A DNA stretch of 51,912 nt from Piscicoccus intestinalis NBRC 104926 (lineage in GTDB: Bacteria > Actinomycetota > Actinomycetes > Actinomycetales > Dermatophilaceae). Under the pieces are notes generated by a model. It searched no databases. It was not told the DNA's origin and worked only from the letters and a program-made list of their open reading frames with translations. The stretch spans positions 1 through 51,912 of the forward strand of contig NZ_BCNQ01000022.1 in NCBI RefSeq assembly GCF_001515525.1. Direction: 5' to 3'. A program made the position numbers and the translations under genes. This document shows, one piece after another, positions 34,489 to 41,358 of this stretch; position 1 is the stretch's first letter, and each line of letters starts with the position of its first letter.

Positions 34489-35522
34489 GGCGTCCTTCTT
34501 TCTGGTGGTGCCCCGGGCGGACCGGTGCTGGCGCGCGCGGCCAGCACGGGGGTGAGGGTGACGTCGAGGCGCTCCAGGCGCCCCTCGTCGAGTCGCTGCA
34601 CGGCCGCCTCGACGGCGAGGCGGCCCAGTTGCTGCGCGTCCTGGCGCACGCTGGTCAGTTCGATGAACTCCAGCCGCGCGAGCGGGGAGTCGTCGTACCC
34701 CGTGACCGACAGGTCGTGCGGTACCTCCAGGCCCGCCCGGTCGAGCGCCTCGAGAACGCCGATGGCGCAGCGGTCGTTGAAAGTGGCGATCGCGGTAGGG
34801 CGGTGCCGGCGCCGCAGGAGCGCCTGCGCCGCGCGCCGGCCGTCGGGCTCGGTGTGTCCGCCCGGCACGGTGAGGCAGCGCCCGACAATCCGGTGTCGTC
34901 GGGCGGCCCGCGCGAAACCGGCGCGGCGGGCGGCCGGGATGTCACCGTCTCCGCCATCGACGTGGGCGATCCGCCGGTGCCCGAGTTCGACGAGGTGGTT
35001 TACGACGAGTTCCATGCCGGTCTCGTCGGCCATGCGCACGACGTCGAAGCGGCTGTCGTGCATCTGCCGCCCGACGCACACGACCGGGGTGCCGGCCGCC
35101 AGTCGCGCGAGTTCGTTCTCACCGAGGGCCGCGCCGACGACGAGCAGCGCCTCGCACCGAAACTCCAGCGCGGTGGCGACGGCTTTGGCCTCGTCGCGCT
35201 CGGGGCCGATCGGGCTGAGCACCAGGTGATATCCGGCGTCCTGCGCGGCTGCCATCGCCGCCTCGACGACGTCGATGTGGAAGCCGTTGCGCAGGTCGAG
35301 CACGATGCCGAGCTGCCGGGTGCGGGAGAGCGCGAGGAGGCTGGCGCTGCGATTGGCGCGGTAGCCGAGCCGTTCGGCGGCCTCGAAGACGCGTCGGCGC
35401 GTCTGTTCGCTGGCGCCGGGTGCGCCCCGGAAGACCACCGAGACCAGGGCCTTGGAGACGCCGGCCGCGCGCGCGACGTCACGCATCGTCGGCCCGCGCT
35501 GCGGCTGTGGACCGGGTGGCAT
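34485..35522 (-). CDS. LacI family transcriptional regulator
   Basis: A 345-residue repressor. The N-terminal helix-turn-helix reads TMRDVARAAGVSKALVSVVFRGAPGASEQTRRRVFEAAERLGYRAN in outline, with the hinge helix at RSASLLALSRTRQLGIV. The periplasmic-binding-protein-like effector domain includes IAHVDGGDGDIPAARRAGF and TAIATFNDRCAIGVLEAL. I start at ATG 35522, since GAGGAGG lies 6 nt upstream; an ATG at 35540 is possible. It is divergent from an iolG paralogue, and two palindromes in the 169-bp gap are likely operators. It probably senses a sugar or inositol and controls both directions. Confidence 0.92.
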   Translation of the reverse strand: MPPGPQPQRGPTMRDVARAAGVSKALVSVVFRGAPGASEQTRRRVFEAAERLGYRANRSASLLALSRTRQLGIVLDLRNGFHIDVVEAAMAAAQDAGYHLVLSPIGPERDEAKAVATALEFRCEALLVVGAALGENELARLAAGTPVVCVGRQMHDSRFDVVRMADETGMELVVNHLVELGHRRIAHVDGGDGDIPAARRAGFARAARRHRIVGRCLTVPGGHTEPDGRRAAQALLRRRHRPTAIATFNDRCAIGVLEALDRAGLEVPHDLSVTGYDDSPLARLEFIELTSVRQDAQQLGRLAVEAAVQRLDEGRLERLDVTLTPVLAARASTGPPGAPPERRTP

Positions 35523-35600
35523 CGGCGCCTCCTCGACCATCCCACGGACAGGCGTCGTCCATGCGGAATCTGTTGACCCCGGGTGGGTCTGGTCCCTATT

Positions 35601-35626
35601 CTAGAACGTACTAGTAGACCGGTCTA
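35601..35626. promoter_or_regulatory. Two adjacent LacI-type operator palindromes
   Basis: CTAGAACGTACTAG (35601-35614, one mismatched pair, centre CG) and TAGACCGGTCTA (35615-35626, perfect, centre CG) abut one another. Even palindromes with a central CG are the usual LacI-family operator form. They sit between lacI (79 bp away) and iolG (66 bp away). Confidence 0.65.
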
Positions 35627-35691
35627 GATCGGCGGGGTCGCAATGTCGCACTAAGCTGAGGCAGCGTCCTTGCGCCGGGAGAGAAGTCATC

Positions 35692-36687
35692 ATGCTGAAC
35701 GTGGGTTTGCTGGGCTGCGGGCGCATCAGCCAGGTCCATGCCGACTCGATCACCACCCACCCCCGGGCGCGTCTGGCCAGGGTGTTCGACCCGATCGAAG
35801 AGTCCGCCGTCGCGGTGGCGACGCGCTTCGGCACCGAGCACTCGACCACGGCGGAGGCGATCCTCGACGACCCGGCGATCGACGCGGTGGTCATCGCCTC
35901 GCCCACCCCGACGCATGTCGACCTGCTGACCCGGGCCGTCGAGGCCGGCAAGTGGGTGTTGTGCGAGAAGCCGATCGACCTCGACGTCGCGAACGTCGAC
36001 GCGTGCCGCGAGCGGATCGGCGACCTGACGTCGAAGGTCATGGTCGGGTTCAACCGGCGCTTCGACCCGACGTTCGCCGACATCCAGGCCCGAGTGGCCG
36101 CTGGTGAACTCGGCAATCTCGAGCAGTTGACGATCATCAGCCGCGATCCGGCTCCGCCGCCGGCCGCCTACGTGGCCAGCTCGGGGGGCCTGTTCAAGGA
36201 CATGATGATCCACGACTTCGACATGGCCCGCTTCTTCCTCGGCGACGTGGTCGAGGTGACGGCGACCGGCTCCAACCTCGTGTCCCCGGAGATCGAGGAG
36301 GCGGGCGACATCGACGGCGGGGTGGTCGTGTTGCGCGGTTCGACCGGCGCGGTGGCGACGATCCTCAACTCGCGGCGGTGTGCGTTCGGGTACGACCAGC
36401 GGCTCGAGGCGTTCGGTGAGGGAGGCATGTTCACGGCGGTCAACCAGCTGCCGACCAGCGTGCGGTTCTCGGGAGCGGACGCCACGGAGGTGGCGGCGCC
36501 CTACCTGAACTTCTTCCTCGACCGGTACATGCCGGCCTACGCCGCGGAGTTCGACTCCTTCGTCACCTCGATCGAGGAGGGGCGGCCGTTCTCGCCCGGC
36601 TTCGACGACGGGCGTGCGGCGCTCGTGCTCGCGGAGGCGGCCGGCGCCAGCCTGAACTCGCGCGCGACGGTCGAGGTTTCCGCCTGA
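35692..36687 (+). CDS. iolG: Inositol 2-dehydrogenase (third Gfo/Idh/MocA paralogue)
   Basis: A 331-residue NAD enzyme that looks the most like canonical IolG. It begins LNVGLLGCGRISQVHADSI, has CEKPIDLD with the conserved lysine, and VGFNRRFDPTFADIQ. The catalytic stretch is SSGGLFKDMMIHDFDMARFFLG with Lys, Asp and His in the IolG pattern. It ends with EDGRAAL-like GFDDGRAALVLAEAA. It is controlled by the divergent LacI regulator rather than by the AATGT-N4-ACAWW site. GGAGAG lies 7 nt before the ATG at 35692. A perfect terminator follows. Confidence 0.9.
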   Translation: MLNVGLLGCGRISQVHADSITTHPRARLARVFDPIEESAVAVATRFGTEHSTTAEAILDDPAIDAVVIASPTPTHVDLLTRAVEAGKWVLCEKPIDLDVANVDACRERIGDLTSKVMVGFNRRFDPTFADIQARVAAGELGNLEQLTIISRDPAPPPAAYVASSGGLFKDMMIHDFDMARFFLGDVVEVTATGSNLVSPEIEEAGDIDGGVVVLRGSTGAVATILNSRRCAFGYDQRLEAFGEGGMFTAVNQLPTSVRFSGADATEVAAPYLNFFLDRYMPAYAAEFDSFVTSIEEGRPFSPGFDDGRAALVLAEAAGASLNSRATVEVSA

Positions 36688-36710
36688 GGCGGTTGCGGCA
36701 CAAAAAGATT

Positions 36711-36742
36711 CGGGGTCGACCACTACCCTGTGGTCGACCCCG
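36711..36742. terminator. Terminator after the third iolG
   Basis: CGGGGTCGACCAC (36711-36723) and GTGGTCGACCCCG (36730-36742) pair perfectly with a 6-nt loop, between convergent genes. CAAAAAG just before it could act as a U-tract for the minus strand. Confidence 0.88.
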
Positions 36743-36763
36743 ACGCATCGTCGGATGGGAGAC

Positions 36764-37003
36764 TCAGCCCGCCTGCTCCTGCGTCGGGGCCATGAGGGAA
36801 CGAGCAGCCGTCGCCAGCGTGAAGATGGCGGACAGGATGATCGTGGCACCGGCGAAGTAGAGGACGACCGTGTTGCCGGCGAGCGCGCCGACGACCGCGA
36901 ACACGAAGGCCAGGATCGCCAGGGTCAGGCCCTCGACGCTGAAGAACTCACGCGGGGAGAGGCCGGTCGGCGTCGGCACGGAGTGCGGGAAGATGTACGG
37001 CAT
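36764..37003 (-). CDS. Small membrane protein, unknown function
   Basis: A 79-residue protein with a short polar N-terminus (MPYIFPHSVPTPTG) and two hydrophobic segments, LTLAILAFVFAVVGALAG and VLYFAGATIILSAIFTLA. GAAAGGAA lies 7 nt before the ATG at 37003. It follows a second small membrane gene with the same layout, and the two look like diverged duplicates: both start M-x-Y-x-x-P and have P-(R/S)-(E/D)-F before the first helix. No family is recognised. Confidence 0.7.
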   Translation of the reverse strand: MPYIFPHSVPTPTGLSPREFFSVEGLTLAILAFVFAVVGALAGNTVVLYFAGATIILSAIFTLATAARSLMAPTQEQAG

Positions 37004-37048
37004 GGTGGGGTTCCTTTCGGGCAGTAGCTAGTTGAGCTAGTTGCGCGC

Positions 37049-37336
37049 TCAGAGCGACGCGGGGGTGTGCACCGGCGCGGGGGCCTCGGAGATCTCGGGG
37101 TTCTCGGAGGTCTGCTCCATGGCGTTCTCGACGGCCTTGATGGCGGCCACGATCGAGAAGCCGCCGGCGAGCACGGCCGTCACGCCGGAGAGGGCGATGA
37201 CGCCGACGATGCCGCTGATGATGCCGGTGACGAAGAGGACCACCGCGGTGACGCCCATCGTCACGCTCTGCAGGCTGACGAAGTCGCTGGGCTCCATGTG
37301 GTCCGACGCGTAAGCGTAGGGGTGCGTGTAGATCAT
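37049..37336 (-). CDS. Small membrane protein, unknown function (paralogue)
   Basis: A 95-residue protein starting MIYTHPYAYASDHMEPSDF, with two hydrophobic segments (VTAVVLFVTGIISGIVGVIAL and a second ending at AAIKAVENAM) and an acidic, proline-containing tail. AAGGAG is 9 nt before the ATG at 37336. It lies 45 nt upstream of the 79-residue gene in the same direction. No known domain is visible. The pair may form a small membrane complex. Confidence 0.7.
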   Translation of the reverse strand: MIYTHPYAYASDHMEPSDFVSLQSVTMGVTAVVLFVTGIISGIVGVIALSGVTAVLAGGFSIVAAIKAVENAMEQTSENPEISEAPAPVHTPASL

Positions 37337-37440
37337 GTTCTGCTCCTTACCTGCCGCGCAGGAGGAGCCACGACGGCTCATCCTGCACGACCGTCGTGCG
37401 CCCGGATCGGGCGAACTTGTTGGGGTTCTTTCGGTGTCTC

Positions 37441-37455
37441 CGGTGTCCCGTCGAC
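37441..37455 (-). repeat. Single copy of the dispersed 15-bp motif
   Basis: CGGTGTCCCGTCGAC is the exact reverse complement of the GTCGACGGGACACCG unit in the array at 23201-23279. It stands alone in the gap upstream of the small membrane genes. Confidence 0.75.
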
Positions 37456-37856
37456 GTCTTCAATGCTGCGCGTCCTCGCCGGGGGTGGTCAAACGTCGAG
37501 GCGGCCTAAACCGGGGTCGAAGCCACCCGAACGGGGCTTTCGGGGGCGGATTTGGACGCCCGTTCGTGCCTGTTTTGGCAGGTCAGGCGCGTGAACTCGT
37601 CTAGACGCATAGGTCATGAGTGGATATATTACGGATCGACATACGTCTCGAATAGTGAGACCCGATTCGGTTTTACATCCGGGTTAGGTGGCGCGTGAGG
37701 GCGTCCGGGGGGTATGCGCGAGTGGGTGATTGGGTCGTAGGGTGCGCGCCTGCTGGCGCGGGCTCCGGTTGTCACCGGCTCCCGGCGCCCTGCCGGCTCG
37801 CGGCCGCCATCCCGGCCCCGGGCGCGCGTACCGGCTCCAAGGCCTCGCAGCCGGGC
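37456..37856. other. Gene-free gap, locally AT-rich
   Basis: No credible gene is present. Around 37610-37665 the sequence is unusually AT-rich for this genome (GGATATATTACGG) and contains the inverted repeat GTCTC-GAATAGT-GAGAC (37645-37661). This may be a promoter or a scar of a lost element. Confidence 0.45.
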
Positions 37857-37972
37857 GAAACCGCACAGGGTCATGGGCGGTGACCACTCGCGAGCGGTCA
37901 CCTTAGTTGCGCACCGCAACACCGGAGGTCACAGCCTCGAAACCGCAGAGAACCGCATGCGGTGACCACTCG
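37857..37972. repeat. Imperfect 34-bp direct repeat with inner palindromes
   Basis: The 34-bp segments 37857-37890 and 37939-37972 both begin GAAACCGCA and both end GCGGTGACCACTCG. Each continues into an inverted half: GGTGACC-N10-GGTCACC at 37879-37902 and CTCGACGCGCGTCGAG at 37969-37984. They could be paired regulator sites. No gene lies between here and the HAD stop at 38113. Confidence 0.55.
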
Positions 37973-38112
37973 ACGCGCGTCGAGAGGTCAATTCCCATCG
38001 GCCAAGGGGGCCGCCCGGAGCCACCCGGAGCCGGTCAGGGCCGGTCAGCTCGACCGGCCGGCCGGGAAATCGGAGGCGGCACGAAGAAGGGCCGGGCGGT
38101 CTGCCCGGAGCC

Positions 38113-38781
38113 TCACGTCAGCGCGCTCAGACGCGACTCCGAGAGGTTCTCCAGCAGGTCGGCCGGGCTGTCCCACACCTCGACTGCGCCCGCCTCCCGC
38201 AACTCCGCAGCGCCGATCCCGCCGCACGCCAACGCGATACACGGCACCCCCGCGTCGGCGGCCGCCTTGACGTCCCAGACCGTGTCGCCGAGGGCCACCG
38301 TGCGCGCCGGGTCGAGGCCGCTCTTTTCCATCGCCACCGAGAGCAGGTCCGGCGCCGGCTTGGCGGCCTCCACATCCGACGACGTCGAGGCGCCCGCCAC
38401 GATGGCCTCGTCGACGCCGATCGCCGGCAGCATCCAGTCGAGATCCTTCTCCTTGCCGCTCGTCGCGATGACCACCCGCAGCCCCGCGTCGTGGCATGCG
38501 CCCATGAGCTCCGCCGCCCGCGGGAACGCCCGCACGTCATCCTGGAACGGCTCGTACTCCTGCGTGTGCGCCTGCGCCACCGCCTCGTCGGTGCCGCCTG
38601 TCAGGTGCTGCACGAGCTCGCCGCTGGCGATGCCGATCGCGCCGTGCACCGCCGCCATCGTCACGTCGTCGTACCCGTGCGAGCGCAGCGCCCGCGTCCA
38701 CGCCACCGTGTGCAAGTAGTTCGTGTCGAGCAGCGTGCCGTCCACGTCGAAGATCACACCGGGCACGAGGTCGTTCGTCAT
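38113..38781 (-). CDS. HAD superfamily phosphatase
   Basis: A 222-residue haloacid-dehalogenase-like hydrolase of the phosphoglycolate phosphatase/beta-phosphoglucomutase group. Motif I is IFDVDGTLLDT with nucleophile and acid/base Asp. Motif II is IATSGKEKDLD, motif III is EAAKPAPDLL (Lys) and motif IV is VALGDTVWDVKAA. A helical C1 cap lies between motifs I and II. The substrate is a small phosphorylated compound that cannot be told from sequence. AAGG is upstream of the ATG at 38781. It is divergent from the DUF4112 gene. Confidence 0.9.
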   Translation of the reverse strand: MTNDLVPGVIFDVDGTLLDTNYLHTVAWTRALRSHGYDDVTMAAVHGAIGIASGELVQHLTGGTDEAVAQAHTQEYEPFQDDVRAFPRAAELMGACHDAGLRVVIATSGKEKDLDWMLPAIGVDEAIVAGASTSSDVEAAKPAPDLLSVAMEKSGLDPARTVALGDTVWDVKAAADAGVPCIALACGGIGAAELREAGAVEVWDSPADLLENLSESRLSALT

Positions 38782-38873
38782 CGCATACCTTCCCTACCGA
38801 TTGCGAAAATGCCCATACCCGGGCACTGTGCCCAGTCTCGGGCCGTTCACGCCTTGCGCCCCACCGTCCGATC

Positions 38874-38938
38874 GAGCCGAACATCCGAGCCGACAATACG
38901 AGCCGACAATACGAGCCGACCACACGAGCCGACCAAGG
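38874..38938 (+). repeat. Five 13-bp tandem repeats
   Basis: Five consecutive 13-bp units, GAGCCGACAATAC and variants, fill 38874-38938 (units 2 and 3 are identical). The array ends at the ribosome site of the DUF4112 gene, so copy-number change would alter its leader. Confidence 0.85.
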
Positions 38939-38944
38939 AGACCG

Positions 38945-39523
38945 ATGAGCAGCACCCCCGGCAGCCGCCCCGGTGACACCCGCCGCGCGGCCGCGCGCCC
39001 ACCCGTCTCCCGCCGACCGGTCCTCACCGACGACGTCCCGGCCGCCCCGCAACCCGGGCAACCGGGCGCCACCAGCTACTCCAGCCGGGTGCTCGCGCGG
39101 GTGCTCGACGACCTCATCCGCATCCCCGGCACGCGCTTTCGCGTCGGCCTCGATCCCGTGCTCGGGCTGCTGCCCGGGCTCGGCGACGCCGCCGGCAGCG
39201 CGATCGCCTCGATCATCTTCGTCGACGCCGTGCGCCTGCGGGTGCCCTATCGGGTGCTGCTGCGCATGGGCCTCAACCTGCTCATCGACGCCCTGCTCGG
39301 CCTCATCCCCTTCGTCGGCGACGTCGCCGACGCCGCGCACCGCGCCAACAGCAAGAACCTGCGCCTGCTCGAACGCACCGTCGAACACGGCGACATCGTG
39401 CACGCCGACCACCGCACCTACGTGCTCGGCGCCGTCGGCATCGTGGTCGCGATCATGGCCGTCGTCATCGGCCTGGCGATCCTCGGCATCTGGGCGCTGC
39501 TGCGGGTCATCGGCCTCGTCTGA
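38945..39523 (+). CDS. DUF4112 membrane protein
   Basis: A 192-residue protein. After a 45-residue disordered, basic N-terminus comes the DUF4112 core, LARVLDDLIRIPGTRFRVGLDPVLGLLPGLGD, with a hydrophobic segment. MGLNLLIDALLGLIPFVGDVADAAHRANSKNLRLLE follows, and a C-terminal membrane helix. The family is widespread and uncharacterised. AAGGAG is 5 nt before the ATG at 38945. It is convergent with the MATE gene (5 nt apart) and has a tandem-repeat leader. Confidence 0.88.
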   Translation: MSSTPGSRPGDTRRAAARPPVSRRPVLTDDVPAAPQPGQPGATSYSSRVLARVLDDLIRIPGTRFRVGLDPVLGLLPGLGDAAGSAIASIIFVDAVRLRVPYRVLLRMGLNLLIDALLGLIPFVGDVADAAHRANSKNLRLLERTVEHGDIVHADHRTYVLGAVGIVVAIMAVVIGLAILGIWALLRVIGLV

Positions 39524-39528
39524 GGGTT

Positions 39529-40863
39529 TCAGACGCCGGTGACGAGCCAGGAGTCGGTGCGGGCGCGGTGGTGCAGCAGCAGGCTGCGCAGGGTCATGAA
39601 CCAGGCCATGGCGACCCAGACGGCGGCGACGGCGGCGGGGGCTCCGCCGCGGGCCAGCAGGTCGTCGCCGAGGAACAGGACGATGCCGAGGGCGGGTAGG
39701 TAACCCAGGAGGGCGACGGTCTGGGCGCCGGCGAGCCAGCGGCCGTCGCCGGCGCCGATGAGCACGCCGTCGAGCACGAACGCGTGGCCGCTGATGGGTT
39801 GGGACAGGCCGACGACGACGAGCCCGGCGGCTAGGGCGGCCTGCACGGCGGGGTCGGTGGTGAACAGGCGGGGGAGCACGGGGGCGAGGGCGGCGGTGGC
39901 GAGGCCGAAGACGACGCCGGCGAGCACGCCCCAGCGGACCATGAGGGCGGTGGCGTCGCGGACCCCGGCGACGTCACCGGCTCCGAGGGCCTTGCCGGTG
40001 AGGGCCTGGGCGGCGATGGCGAGGGCGTCGAGGGCGAAGGCGAGGAAGGTCCAGACGGTGGCGGCGACCTGGTAGGCGGCCAGGGGCACGTCGCCGAGGC
40101 GGGCGGCGACGAAGGCGGTGGCGAGGATCGCGGCGCGCAGGGCGAGGGTGCGGATGAGCAGCGGCAGGCCGGTGAGGGCGGCGGAGACGACGCGGCCGGG
40201 GTGGAAGCGTAGGGGTGCGTCGTGGCGGCGGGCGCCGCGCAGGACGACGACGAGGAGTCCGGTGGCCATGCCGGTCTGGGCGATGACGGTGCCCCAGGCG
40301 GAGCCGGCGATGCCCATGCCGGCGCCGTAGACGAGCACGTAGTTGAGCACGACGTTGGCGCTGAAGGCGGCGACGGAGGCGATGAGCGGGGTGCGGGTGT
40401 CCTGCAGGCCGCGCAGCACGCCGGTGGCGGCGAGCACGAGGAGCATGGCGGGCAGGCCGAAGGCGCTGACGCTGAGGTAGGTGACGGCGTGCTCGGTGGC
40501 CTCGGGGGAGACGCCGAAGGCACGGCAGATGGGGGCGGCGAAGAGGTAGGTCAGGGAGGCGGTGGCCAGGCCGAGGAGGGCGGCGAGCCAGATGCCGTCG
40601 AGGCCGGCGCCGAGGGCGGCGCGGGTGTCTCCGGCTCCGAGGAGGCGGGCGACCAGGGCGGTGGTGCCGTAGGCGAGGAAGACGAAGACGCTGGCCATGG
40701 TCGTAAGGGCGGCGGAGGCGGCGCCGAGGCCGGCGAGCTGGGTGGTGCCGAGGTGGCCGACGATGGCGGCGTCGGCGAGGAGGAAGAGAGGTTCGGCGAC
40801 GAGGGCGAGGAAGGCGGGGATCGCGAGCCGGAGCACCTCGCGGCGGGTGCTCGGCTCGGTCAC
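39529..40863 (-). CDS. MATE family efflux transporter (DinF type)
   Basis: A 444-residue exporter with about twelve membrane segments, driven by a cation gradient. It starts TEPSTRREVLRLAIPAFLALVAEPLFLLADAAIVGHLGT, the conserved first helix with its VGHLG. Other marks are GVLRGLQDTRTPL and the second-half repeat AAYQVAATVWTFLAFALDALAIAAQAL. GTG 40863 begins the conserved part and has AAAGGAA 6 nt upstream; a longer reading frame toward dnaB is not conserved-looking. It lies divergent to dnaB, which is a common location for MATE genes in actinobacteria. Confidence 0.92.
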   Translation of the reverse strand: MTEPSTRREVLRLAIPAFLALVAEPLFLLADAAIVGHLGTTQLAGLGAASAALTTMASVFVFLAYGTTALVARLLGAGDTRAALGAGLDGIWLAALLGLATASLTYLFAAPICRAFGVSPEATEHAVTYLSVSAFGLPAMLLVLAATGVLRGLQDTRTPLIASVAAFSANVVLNYVLVYGAGMGIAGSAWGTVIAQTGMATGLLVVVLRGARRHDAPLRFHPGRVVSAALTGLPLLIRTLALRAAILATAFVAARLGDVPLAAYQVAATVWTFLAFALDALAIAAQALTGKALGAGDVAGVRDATALMVRWGVLAGVVFGLATAALAPVLPRLFTTDPAVQAALAAGLVVVGLSQPISGHAFVLDGVLIGAGDGRWLAGAQTVALLGYLPALGIVLFLGDDLLARGGAPAAVAAVWVAMAWFMTLRSLLLHHRARTDSWLVTGV

Positions 40864-40906
40864 GGCGTTCCTTTCGGACTTGTGTGCCTGGCCAGGCACT
40901 TCACGA

Positions 40907-41166
40907 CTGTCCACAGCTTTTCCACAGGGCGGTTTGGGCGCGGGCGCATCGTTGCGTACATGATCCGTGGACGGCTGCACCGACCGGATGATGAGACGGA
41001 TCCGCTGGTCAGAGAATTAATTTCCGCGCACAAGCGGTGGATGGCGAATGTCCAGGTCAGGCGCTCTGTGCGGGGTTGCATTCATCGGTTGTCCCCAGCG
41101 GTGTCCACACGGTGCGCGGCGGTTGTCCCCCGGTCGTCCCCAGGCTCTCCACAGGGTTATCCACAG
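40907..41166 (+). promoter_or_regulatory. Cluster of DnaA-box-like sites upstream of dnaB
   Basis: The 495-bp gap between the MATE and dnaB starts has many TGTCCACA-type sites on one strand: CTGTCCACAG (40907), TTTTCCACAG (40918), TTGTCCCCA (41089), GTGTCCACA (41101), TTGTCCCCC (41122), TCGTCCCCA (41132), CTCTCCACAG (41145) and consensus TTATCCACA (41158). No gene is evident in 40864-41358. DnaA may control dnaB or be titrated here. Confidence 0.55.
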
Positions 41167-41358
41167 GCCTGCTTGAGCGGGCCTGACCTGCGACTTAGCG
41201 TGAACAGAACCCGGTCAGTCGGGTAGCCACACAGGCGGTTTCGTCAGCTTGTCGGTGGTGCGTGTGAGGGTGTGGGGGACGTTCTTTCCGGCGTCGCGCC
41301 GACGGCGCGGCGGGGCTGGGGCGTAGTCGCGGCCGAGTGCCACTTTCAGGAGGATCGA

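Noticed and set aside
37629-37922. Minus-strand 97-codon frame in the large gap
   Set aside because: Arg/Gly/Pro-rich, no domain, and covers the direct repeat and AT-rich patch.
40907-41166. Chromosomal origin oriC
   Set aside because: DnaA-like boxes are present but there is no AT-rich unwinding region and no dnaA or dnaN beside it.
40960-41226. Small gene MIRGRLHRPDDETDP in the gap before dnaB
   Set aside because: 88 codons across the DnaA-box cluster, no ribosome site, composition typical of non-coding DNA here.
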